A DNA stretch of 64,000 bases, from contig NZ_CP073318.1 of the NCBI RefSeq assembly GCF_018263855.1, positions 7,068,001 through 7,132,000 of the forward strand, given 5' to 3'. Made by a program: the position numbers and the translations under genes. The notes below the pieces were generated by a model, which made no database searches, was not told the DNA's origin, and saw only the letters and a list, made by a program, of their open reading frames with translations. Below are positions 8,643-15,179 of the stretch, one piece after another (within the stretch, counting starts at the first letter, position 1; each line of letters starts with the position of its first letter). This DNA comes from Kutzneria sp. CA-103260 (GTDB lineage: Bacteria > Actinomycetota > Actinomycetes > Mycobacteriales > Pseudonocardiaceae).

Positions 8643-9257
8643 GTGACGAGCGCAGCCGACACCGGCCGACGCAGGCGGATGCCCAGGGCGGCCCGCAAGG
8701 CCCAGATGCTGGCGGTGGCCGAGGAGGTCTTCGCCGAACGGGGCTACCTGGCCGCCTCCATGGACGAGATCGCCGAGCGGGTCGGTGTGTCCAAGCCCAT
8801 GCTGTACGAGTACTTCGGCTCCAAGGAGGGACTGCTCGTCGGCTGCATCGACAAGGCCCGCACCGAGCTGCGGGAGGCCACCGAGCAGGCCGTCATCGGC
8901 GCCGACAGCGCCGAGGGCATGCTCCGGCTGGGCCTGCTGGCCTTCTTCCGGTTCATCGCCGAGCGCCGGCAGTCCTACGGGCTGCTGCGCCACGAGGCCG
9001 CCGTCACCGTGCCCTCCGCCGTCGAGGAGATCGAGGCGATCCGGCGCCAGCAGACCGACCTGATGATCGGCTGGATGGCCCTGTCCCTGCCCGGCGTCGA
9101 TCCCGTCGAGCTGGAGGCCGCCGCCGAGATCCTGGTCGGCTCCTGCGAGCGGCTGGCCCAGTGGTGCGAACGCCGCCCCGAGATCACCCCGGAGCGCGCC
9201 ACCGACCTGCTGATGACGGCGGTGTGGACCGGCCTGTCCTCCCGCGCCGGCGACTGA
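8643..9257 (+). CDS. TetR family transcriptional regulator
   Basis: 204 aa from GTG 8643; ATG 8679 is also possible. The N-terminal HTH is clear: VAEEVFAERGYLAASMDEI then VGVSKPMLYEYFGSKEGLL. The C-terminal ligand domain is all helical and unremarkable. Divergent from the Baeyer-Villiger monooxygenase, the classic arrangement of a local repressor with its catabolic or modifying enzyme; inducer unknown. Confidence 0.9.
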   Translation: MTSAADTGRRRRMPRAARKAQMLAVAEEVFAERGYLAASMDEIAERVGVSKPMLYEYFGSKEGLLVGCIDKARTELREATEQAVIGADSAEGMLRLGLLAFFRFIAERRQSYGLLRHEAAVTVPSAVEEIEAIRRQQTDLMIGWMALSLPGVDPVELEAAAEILVGSCERLAQWCERRPEITPERATDLLMTAVWTGLSSRAGD

Positions 9258-9260
9258 CCT

Positions 9261-9297
9261 CCGCCCCGCCGTCCGGCACCGCGGTGTGCCGGGGCGG
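9261..9297. terminator. Putative terminator hairpin
   Basis: CCGGCAC (9273-9279) pairs with GTGCCGG (9286-9292) inside a GC-rich imperfect inverted repeat. It lies between the convergent TetR and NADAR-GrpB genes. Confidence 0.45.
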
Positions 9298-10398
9298 TCA
9301 GCGTGGGCGTTCGACGGTCCAACCGGTGCGGTCGGCCCATTCCCGGGCCCGGCCGAGGATCTGGTCGATGAGGTCGCCCTTGGCCTCGGCGTACTGGTTC
9401 ATGTCGAACCACTCCCGGGTGGCGAGCTCCCGCTTGAGCCGCTCGTAGGCGTCGCGGTCGGCGGGGGTGGCCCGGAGCCAGTCGACGAACAGCAGATGGT
9501 CGCGTTCCCACTTGCCGCCGGCGGGACAGATGTGCACGTGCACGTCTAGCGCCGCGGTGCGGACCATGCGGTGGTCGGGCTGGCGCACCCGGAGGTGGTA
9601 GCCGGCGGCTTCGAGCTGAGGCAGGTAGGTGTCCTCCTTGTCGGCGTCGGCCACGCTGACCTGGACGTCGACGATGGGCTTGGCGGCGAGGCCGGGCACG
9701 GCGGTGGAGCCGACGTGGTCGATACGGATCGCGTTGTCGCCCAAGGCTTTGCGGATGCGGTCCCGCTCGGCCCGAAAGCGGGCGGACCAGGCGGGGTCGT
9801 GGTCGACGATGGTGATGGCGCGCTGCTCCCGGCCACCGATGAGGCTGGCGCCGACCAGCTGCTCCCGGACAGCCATGAGCACGAAGCCCAGCAGGTTGGC
9901 GCCCAGCCAGGTGGCCGGCGACTCGGCCCGCTCGTCGTCGGCGGACAGGCCGATGCCCCAGACCCGGTCCAGCGGCGAGGCCTCGACCAGCACCCGGTCG
10001 CTGGTGCCGAGCAGATACCGGCCCAGCAGGGCATGCTGCCCGAACTTGGCCAGGTTGCCGGCGACAACGGCGTCGAACCGGTTGGCGGCCCACACATCGT
10101 CGTCGTAGCCCCGCACCTCGCGGCCGAGGGTCTTGGCCTCGTTGGGGTGCCGGGCACGCAGGATGCGCGCGGCGGCCTCCTCGTCACCGAACAGCAACGC
10201 CTTGCGGTGCATCATGAAATGCTCGGCGGTGGGGAAGACGAGCCCGTCGGCGGTGAACTCGGCCGGCCACCACTGGCTCAGGCACGAGGGGCCGATGCGA
10301 CCGTCGCGGCGCGGCTCGTGTCCCCAGAAGTAGACGTACTTCAGCCGCCGGCCCGCGGCCTCGGCGCGGACCAGGTCCTCGACGCTGCGCATCACCAC
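9298..10398 (-). CDS. NADAR-GrpB fusion protein
   Basis: 366 aa with two domains. Residues about 18-182 are a NADAR (YbiA-like) domain: FPTAEHFMMHRKA (55-67), SPLDRVWGIG (141-150) and WLGANLLG. YbiA-type members hydrolyse the N-glycosidic bond of riboflavin intermediates, and NADAR enzymes also reverse ADP-ribosylation of nucleic-acid bases. Residues about 194-360 are a GrpB/UPF0157 nucleotidyltransferase-fold domain (IRIDHVGSTAVPGLAAKPIV). Joining them suggests linked nucleotide chemistry. Start is GTG 10398 or 10395, spaced correctly from GGTAGGAC; ATG 10392 is a little far. Function of the fusion is unknown. Confidence 0.85.
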   Translation of the reverse strand: MVMRSVEDLVRAEAAGRRLKYVYFWGHEPRRDGRIGPSCLSQWWPAEFTADGLVFPTAEHFMMHRKALLFGDEEAAARILRARHPNEAKTLGREVRGYDDDVWAANRFDAVVAGNLAKFGQHALLGRYLLGTSDRVLVEASPLDRVWGIGLSADDERAESPATWLGANLLGFVLMAVREQLVGASLIGGREQRAITIVDHDPAWSARFRAERDRIRKALGDNAIRIDHVGSTAVPGLAAKPIVDVQVSVADADKEDTYLPQLEAAGYHLRVRQPDHRMVRTAALDVHVHICPAGGKWERDHLLFVDWLRATPADRDAYERLKRELATREWFDMNQYAEAKGDLIDQILGRAREWADRTGWTVERPR

Positions 10399-10439
10399 AC
10401 GTGCTGTCCTACCAGGAAACGGCGGACCGGACGCGGTGT

Positions 10440-11438
10440 TTACGGTTGGACGGCGCCTCCCTTCCCGGCCCCGACGGCGGTCATCAGCATCGGGAAGGAC
10501 GCATGGAGTTCACGCTGCCAGTAGGGCCAGCTGTGGGTGCCCGGCCCGTACAGGTCGACCGTGGCCGGGATGTGCAGTGCTCGCAGCCGGTCGACCAGCG
10601 CGGACGTCTCCGCGCCGTGCAGCGCCTCGCTCTGGTTGAACCCGGTGCCCGGCGGGTCCAGCGGACCTGGCTCGCCGTTGCCGCAGGCGACGAACAACTT
10701 GGTGCCACGCAACAAGAAGGCCAGATCCACCGGGTTGTGTGCGGCCCACACGAGTGGCTGCTTGGTCGGATCGCCCCAGAGCGCGTTCGGATCATGACCA
10801 TTGCTCGTGACGATCGAGATGACGTTGTTGATGGTGTCCTGGTTCAGCGTGGTGTCCAACGCCCCGCTGTAGGAGGCGGCGGCCTGGAACATGCCCGGGT
10901 GCCGGGCCGAGTAGTCGAACGCCCCGAGCCCGCCCATGGACAGGCCGGCGATCGCCCGCCGCGTCCCGGCCCGGTAGCCGCGCTCCAGCAGCTGCCGCAG
11001 CTCGACGGTGTGGAACGTCTCCCAGGCCGGACCACTCAGCCAGTTCGAGTAGTAGCCGTCGGGCCCGGCCTCCGGCATCGCCACCAGCACATCGGTGCCG
11101 GCGGTGAGCGCGGCGACATCGGTCTGGCGGGTCCACGACGTGTAGTCGTCGCAGCAGCCGTGCAGCAGATAGAGCACCGGCCAGCGGGCACTGGGCTTGG
11201 AATCCCAGTCCGGCGGCAGCAGCAGCCGGGTCATCGCGGTGCGGCCGAGCGCCGGCGACTGGATGGTCAGATCGAGAGTCCTTGGGGCGACCAGGTTCTG
11301 GCTCACGACGGTGGCTCCGTCGTCGGCCCGCACCGCTTGCGCCGCCCCCGCGATCGAGGCGACCGAGCCGGCCACCAGGCCGGCCACCACCAGCGCCACC
11401 CCGACCAGGAGGCGCCGGATCACCGCACGTGTCCGCAT
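10440..11438 (-). CDS. Secreted alpha/beta-hydrolase esterase (antigen 85/esterase D-like)
   Basis: 332 aa. A basic N-terminus with a long hydrophobic signal or anchor (VGVALVVAGLVAGSVASIAGAA) is followed by the PF00756 esterase fold: YLLHGCCDDY (oxyanion region), nucleophile elbow GLSMGGLG and a C-terminal GTHSWPYW that supplies the His. Related proteins are mycolyltransferases or acyl esterases outside the cell; without mycolate genes in view, a simple esterase or acyltransferase role is more cautious. Divergent from the nucleotidyltransferase at 11562, with a palindrome at 11479-11496 between them. Confidence 0.87.
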   Translation of the reverse strand: MRTRAVIRRLLVGVALVVAGLVAGSVASIAGAAQAVRADDGATVVSQNLVAPRTLDLTIQSPALGRTAMTRLLLPPDWDSKPSARWPVLYLLHGCCDDYTSWTRQTDVAALTAGTDVLVAMPEAGPDGYYSNWLSGPAWETFHTVELRQLLERGYRAGTRRAIAGLSMGGLGAFDYSARHPGMFQAAASYSGALDTTLNQDTINNVISIVTSNGHDPNALWGDPTKQPLVWAAHNPVDLAFLLRGTKLFVACGNGEPGPLDPPGTGFNQSEALHGAETSALVDRLRALHIPATVDLYGPGTHSWPYWQRELHASFPMLMTAVGAGKGGAVQP

Positions 11439-11478
11439 GGGCACACAGTGGCACACGAACCTGGCAGTCAAACCGATC

Positions 11479-11496
11479 CTGTCCCGAGCGGGACAG
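11479..11496. promoter_or_regulatory. Palindrome in divergent promoter
   Basis: CTGTCCCG-AG-CGGGACAG, a perfect 8-bp inverted repeat between the divergent esterase and nucleotidyltransferase genes. It is a possible regulator site; no regulator is adjacent. Confidence 0.4.
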
Positions 11497-11561
11497 AACG
11501 ACACCGGGTTGGCGGAGTGAAAGCCGGCGACCGGCCCCGCCGCGAGTGGTAGGCATGGGCG

Positions 11562-12161
11562 GTGATCAGCCAACTGCCGGTCGACGAACAACTCGACGCC
11601 TTCCGCGAAGTGCTGTCGCGCAACGAAGTGCTGACGGAGGTGCTGACCCGGTCGGCGTCGATGGGACTGCCCGGCTGGTACCTGACGGCGGGCTGCCTGT
11701 TCCAGACCGTCTGGAACGCGGTCACCAACCGGACCGCCGACGCGGGCATCAAGGACTACGACCTGTTCTACTTCGACGCCACCGACCTGTCCTGGGCGGC
11801 GGAGGACACGGTGATCCAGTCGGCGAAGCAGGTCTTCGCCGACGTACCCGCCGAGGTGGAGATCCGCAACGAGGCACGGGTCCACCTCTGGTACGAGGAG
11901 AAGTTCGGGACGCCGTGCCCGGCCCACACGTGCACCGAGGACGCGATTGACTCCTTCGCCGCGACCACGAGCTGCCTGGGGGTCCGCCTCGAACCAGGCG
12001 GCCGCTGGCGCGTCTACGCCCCACACGGCTTCTCCGACGTGTTCAACCTCGTCGTCCGCCCGAATCCGGTGCTGGCACCCCGTGCTGTCTACGAGGCCAA
12101 GGCCGGCCGATGGCTCCGCCAGTGGCCCGAGTTGACCGTCCTGCCCTGGCCGACAGCCTGA
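11562..12161 (+). CDS. Nucleotidyltransferase family protein (NTP_transf_6/DUF925 type)
   Basis: 199 aa, GTG start. Visible family features are LTAGCLFQTVWN (about 43-54), the acidic pair KDYDLFYFD that takes the place of the catalytic DxD, EIRNEARVHLWY and DAIDSFAATTSCLGVR. Members are conserved bacterial nucleotidyltransferase-like proteins of unknown substrate, sometimes associated with tRNA or small-molecule adenylylation. Monocistronic. Functional assignment rests on fold only. Confidence 0.8.
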   Translation: MISQLPVDEQLDAFREVLSRNEVLTEVLTRSASMGLPGWYLTAGCLFQTVWNAVTNRTADAGIKDYDLFYFDATDLSWAAEDTVIQSAKQVFADVPAEVEIRNEARVHLWYEEKFGTPCPAHTCTEDAIDSFAATTSCLGVRLEPGGRWRVYAPHGFSDVFNLVVRPNPVLAPRAVYEAKAGRWLRQWPELTVLPWPTA

Positions 12162-12174
12162 TCACCAGAAGGGC

Positions 12175-12205
12175 GTGTTCCCGGGGGTTTCGCGCCCGGG
12201 AACAC
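12175..12205. terminator. Bidirectional terminator hairpin
   Basis: Perfect 11-bp stem (GTGTTCCCGGG at 12175-12185 with 12195-12205, nine-base loop) between the convergent nucleotidyltransferase and GH27 genes. Confidence 0.7.
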
Positions 12206-12219
12206 ACCCATCGGAATGG

Positions 12220-13401
12220 TCAGTGGACCCGGTAGACAACCGTGCCGTGGGCCGGGACTGAGGCGCTGATCGGCCCGGTGGTGGTGGACTTCGCCTTGGA
12301 CCACAGGTCGGTCAGCGAGTGCGTGCCCGCGGAGACGCCGATCGCCGACAGCGTGGTGGAGATCTTGGCGGTGCTGCCGGTCTCGTTGAACAGGGCGACG
12401 GCGGTGTCGCCGTCAGCCAGCGGCTTGCGGATCACGTGCAGGCCGTTGGCGGCCGAGATCTCGTTGCCCTGCACGCCTTTCGCGTCCTGGTCGAGAGCGA
12501 TCACGTCAGCGTTGCGCAGGATGGTCAGGGTGGCCGAGGAGGCCTTGCGGATGTCCGAGCCGATCAGCAGCGGCGCGGACATCATGGCCCACAGGGTGAA
12601 GTGGCTGCGGTACTCGGTGTCGGACATCTTGCCGTTGCCGACCTCGAGCATGTCGGGGTCGTTCCAGTGCCCGGGCCCGGCGTACTTGCCCAGCTTGATG
12701 TTGGCCTTGTAGATGGACAGCATCTTCGAGTACGAGTCGTTGATGTCCCCGGTGGTGCGCCAGGAGTTTCCGACCGACGCGGCCCAGGTCCACGGCTGGT
12801 TCTGGCCCCACTCGCAGATCGAGTACAGGATCGGCCGGCCGGTGGCGGCCAGCGCGTCGCGCATCGCGGTGTACCGCTTCTTGGCGTCCTGCCCCTGGTT
12901 GTTGCAGTTGTCGTACTTGAGGTAGTCCACGCCCCACGACGCCCACAGCGCGGCGTCCTGCTTCTCGTGCCCGAGGCCGCCGGGGAAACCGGCCTTGTTG
13001 CACGTCTTGGTGCCGGCGCTGGAATACAGCCCGAACTTCAGGCCCTTCGAGTGCACGTAGTCGGCGACGGCCTTGATGCCGTGCGGGAAACGCGTCTTGT
13101 CCGGCACCAGGTTGCCGCTGGCGTCCCGGCTCGACTGCGCCCAGCAGTCGTCCAGGTTCACGTACTGGTAGCCGGCGTCCTTGAGGCCGGTGGACACCAA
13201 GGTGTCGGCGATGCCCTTGACGAAGGCCTCGTTGAACTGGGACCCGCACTGCGTGAGGTTCCAGTTGTTGAAGCCCATCTGCGGGGTCAGGGCCAGTCCG
13301 TTGTCCAGGGCCAGCGCCGGGGTGGCGGCAGTCGCCCCGAGCACCCCCGACCCGACCAGCGCCGCGACCGCGGCCAACGCGGTCAGCACAGTCCTGCGCA
13401 C
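12220..13401 (-). CDS. Secreted GH27 alpha-galactosidase
   Basis: 393 aa. The signal peptide (MRRTVLTALAAVAALVGS ending in ALA) is followed by a catalytic (beta/alpha)8 barrel beginning ALTPQMGFNNWN. The GH27 nucleophile is the Asp in DYLKYDNCNN and the acid/base is the Asp in WRTTGDINDS; GHWNDPDMLEVGN is also conserved. A C-terminal beta domain (about 310-393) follows. It releases terminal alpha-linked galactose from oligosaccharides outside the cell. GTG start with GGAGGAACG upstream. The upstream kilobase has no clear gene. Confidence 0.93.
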   Translation of the reverse strand: MRRTVLTALAAVAALVGSGVLGATAATPALALDNGLALTPQMGFNNWNLTQCGSQFNEAFVKGIADTLVSTGLKDAGYQYVNLDDCWAQSSRDASGNLVPDKTRFPHGIKAVADYVHSKGLKFGLYSSAGTKTCNKAGFPGGLGHEKQDAALWASWGVDYLKYDNCNNQGQDAKKRYTAMRDALAATGRPILYSICEWGQNQPWTWAASVGNSWRTTGDINDSYSKMLSIYKANIKLGKYAGPGHWNDPDMLEVGNGKMSDTEYRSHFTLWAMMSAPLLIGSDIRKASSATLTILRNADVIALDQDAKGVQGNEISAANGLHVIRKPLADGDTAVALFNETGSTAKISTTLSAIGVSAGTHSLTDLWSKAKSTTTGPISASVPAHGTVVYRVH

Positions 13402-13679
13402 GTTCGTTCCTCCAGCTTGTCGGCTTCGGACACGTGCGCGGCGGCGACGGCGAGCGGGTCAAAACGTAGGAGGTCCAGACCGCGAGCACAAGGACCTAAA
13501 GGCCATATGCCTCCTTTCGCCGGCACACATCGGAGCTCCGGTTGGTCCGGTCGGCCTACTGCCCGGTAGTTATCACGGGTCCGAACGAACCGACCGAACG
13601 GGTGAAGCCGTGAACGCGCACGGTGACACTCTGTGCTCACATCGTGGCCAAACCCGACGCTACTACACCTTTGAGTTAG

Positions 13680-13702
13680 TACTCCCTTAACGAAATGGAG
13701 TA
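13680..13702. repeat. Small inverted repeat in AT-rich patch
   Basis: TACTCC (13680-13685) and GGAGTA (13697-13702) flank an 11-base spacer within a locally AT-rich stretch (about 13660-13710) upstream of the two tiny ORFs. It could be an operator or promoter element for them; this is inference. Confidence 0.3.
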
Positions 13703-13788
13703 TTGAGGACGCTGCCATCTGGTGGCTCAATGAGTCCGACACGGATCCGTCTCCGGGTCCGTACGAACTCGAAAGGGTGACGCCTGCC

Positions 13789-13884
13789 ATGCGACCTGGT
13801 CAACCGGACATCGACCACGTCGATCTCCCGATCGGGACGGCCGCGCGCCTTTCGGGTTTCCGCACCCTTCCTCTTCTCGGGTGA
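13789..13884 (+). CDS. Possible 31-aa small protein
   Basis: ATG-to-TGA frame encoding MRPGQPDIDHVDLPIG...RTLPLLG, with AAAGG about 11 bases upstream of the ATG. There is no recognisable domain. It lies 84 bases before another small ORF with a much stronger ribosome site. It may be a leader peptide or chance. Confidence 0.3.
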   Translation: MRPGQPDIDHVDLPIGTAARLSGFRTLPLLG

Positions 13885-13967
13885 CGAATGTGTCATCTTC
13901 GCGACGCAGGGCAACCTGCGCATCAGCCCTGCCGTGCCGGCCGGGAACCGACCACACAGGAGGTGCT

Positions 13968-14081
13968 ATGACAGAAGTCCCGGACCCGCGGCTGACGGAA
14001 CCACCGACTCACGACCGCGACGGCGGTCTCAGACAGGTGCGTTCCACCGCACGCCGGGCAGCGGTTTTTCCCGACCGCTGA
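13968..14081 (+). CDS. Small protein of 37 aa with strong ribosome site
   Basis: The ATG follows AGGAGGTGCT, the best Shine-Dalgarno in this region, and the frame gives MTEVPDPRLTEPP... ending TARRAAVFPDR. It is charged and Pro/Arg-rich, with no Cys, no transmembrane segment and no signal peptide. A perfect 18-bp hairpin follows at 14113-14161, as expected for a short transcript's end. A leader, signalling or precursor peptide is possible; no modification enzymes are adjacent, so I assign no function. Confidence 0.45.
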   Translation: MTEVPDPRLTEPPTHDRDGGLRQVRSTARRAAVFPDR

Positions 14082-14112
14082 GCCGGCGCCGGCAGCTCAC
14101 CGCGCGTCCCGG

Positions 14113-14161
14113 CTTCCGGTGGAGAGGGCCCCAGGGCCACGGTGGCCCTCTCCACCGGAAG
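14113..14161. terminator. Strong stem-loop (18-bp perfect arms)
   Basis: CTTCCGGTGGAGAGGGCC (14113-14130) pairs perfectly with 14144-14161 across a 13-base loop. It lies 31 bases after the stop of the 37-aa ORF and just before a dispersed repeat. Probably a terminator. Confidence 0.65.
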
Positions 14162-14163
14162 TC

Positions 14164-14250
14164 TGTGCCTATGCCGCGCATTCCGCGCGGGGCTCGGCCC
14201 CTTGAGGGCCAATGCCTCGCACTCTCCTGCACTGACGGCCGAAATCCGGC
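14164..14250. repeat. Dispersed intergenic repeat, copy A
   Basis: The stretch beginning TATGCCGCGCATTCCGCGCG and continuing to CCTCGCACTCTCCTG and GACGGCCGAAATCCGGCGA recurs with changes at 54550-54625 and shares its CCTCGC-CTCTCCTG end with the copies at 53479 and 54711. Seen directly by comparison within the window. Confidence 0.7.
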
Positions 14251-14462
14251 GATAGTCGACTCCAGTTGAGGCCATTATCATCGGGAGCGGAAATAAATTT
14301 GTCGATAATTGCCGAAGGGTGCGGCTCGACGAATGAGGGCGTCCTACGTGCGGGTTCTCGCGCCAACACGCCAATTAAACTGTTCGGGTGACGTCCGCGC
14401 TACGCCGAACGGAGCGCCCCGCGCCCGGCGTGGACCGGCGGCGTCGAAGTAGGGTCCCCGGA

Positions 14463-15065
14463 ATGTCGTCCCCGTCGCGCAGACGCGTCCCCCTCGACAC
14501 CCCGGAACGCCTCGCGGAGGTGCTGACCGCAGCCCTCGACGTGGTCGCGGAGGTCGGCTACGAGCGGTTCAACATGGACCTCGTCGCCCAGAAGGCGCAC
14601 GTCAGCAAGGGCAGCCTCTACCAGCGCTGGCCGTCGAAGGCTCACCTGATCGTGGCCGCGCTGAACGCGAACCGGGTCGAGGTCGTGGCCCCGGACACCG
14701 GCTCGTATCTCGGGGACGTGCGCGAGCTGTGCAAGCGGTGGCTGCGGGCCGAGGTGCCGGGCGACCGGCGGGGGCTGCTGCTGGCGCTGTTGGAGGGCAG
14801 CCGCCGGGACCTGGAGCTGTCGCGGCTGATGACCGAGCAGATGGGCCAGGGCGGCACCAACCCGATGGCCGAGGTGCTGGCCGCCGCCGACGCCCGCGGC
14901 GAGCTTCCGCCCGGATTGGATCTGGAGCTGATGGCCGAGCTGCCGCTGGCGGTGGCCATCAGCGGCCTGCTGTTCCGGGACGCGCCGCTGACCGAGCAGC
15001 TGATCGACCGGATCGTCGACGGCCTGCTCGCGCCGCTGCTGGGTCAGCGGGATCACAGTCGATAG
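14463..15065 (+). CDS. TetR family regulator of the adjacent MFS transporter
   Basis: 200 aa, starting MSSPSRRRVPLDTPERLAEV. The HTH is DVVAEVGYERFNMDLVAQKAH then VSKGSLYQRWPSKAHLI. The TAG stop at 15063-15065 is followed within two bases by a perfect palindrome (15067-15081), and the MFS pump begins about 100 bp later in the same direction. By analogy with many actinomycete TetR/DHA2 pairs it should repress the pump gene, and perhaps itself, until a toxic ligand binds. Confidence 0.9.
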   Translation: MSSPSRRRVPLDTPERLAEVLTAALDVVAEVGYERFNMDLVAQKAHVSKGSLYQRWPSKAHLIVAALNANRVEVVAPDTGSYLGDVRELCKRWLRAEVPGDRRGLLLALLEGSRRDLELSRLMTEQMGQGGTNPMAEVLAAADARGELPPGLDLELMAELPLAVAISGLLFRDAPLTEQLIDRIVDGLLAPLLGQRDHSR

Positions 15066-15066
15066 A

Positions 15067-15081
15067 ACAGAACTGTTCTGT
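15067..15081. promoter_or_regulatory. TetR-type operator palindrome
   Basis: ACAGAAC-T-GTTCTGT, a perfect 7+1+7 palindrome in the TetR-MFS gap. The size and symmetry fit a TetR-dimer operator. Confidence 0.65.
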
Positions 15082-15179
15082 ACGCTTACACCCGGGATCT
15101 CACCTCTCCGGGTGACGTCCGCTGCGGCGGACCGCCCGGTGCGGTGAAGTCGGAACCAACTCGGGACGAGGGGGCGTGC

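Noticed and set aside
13968..14081. RiPP precursor peptide
   Set aside because: No Cys/Ser/Thr-rich core, no leader signature and no modifying enzyme or transporter within several kilobases.
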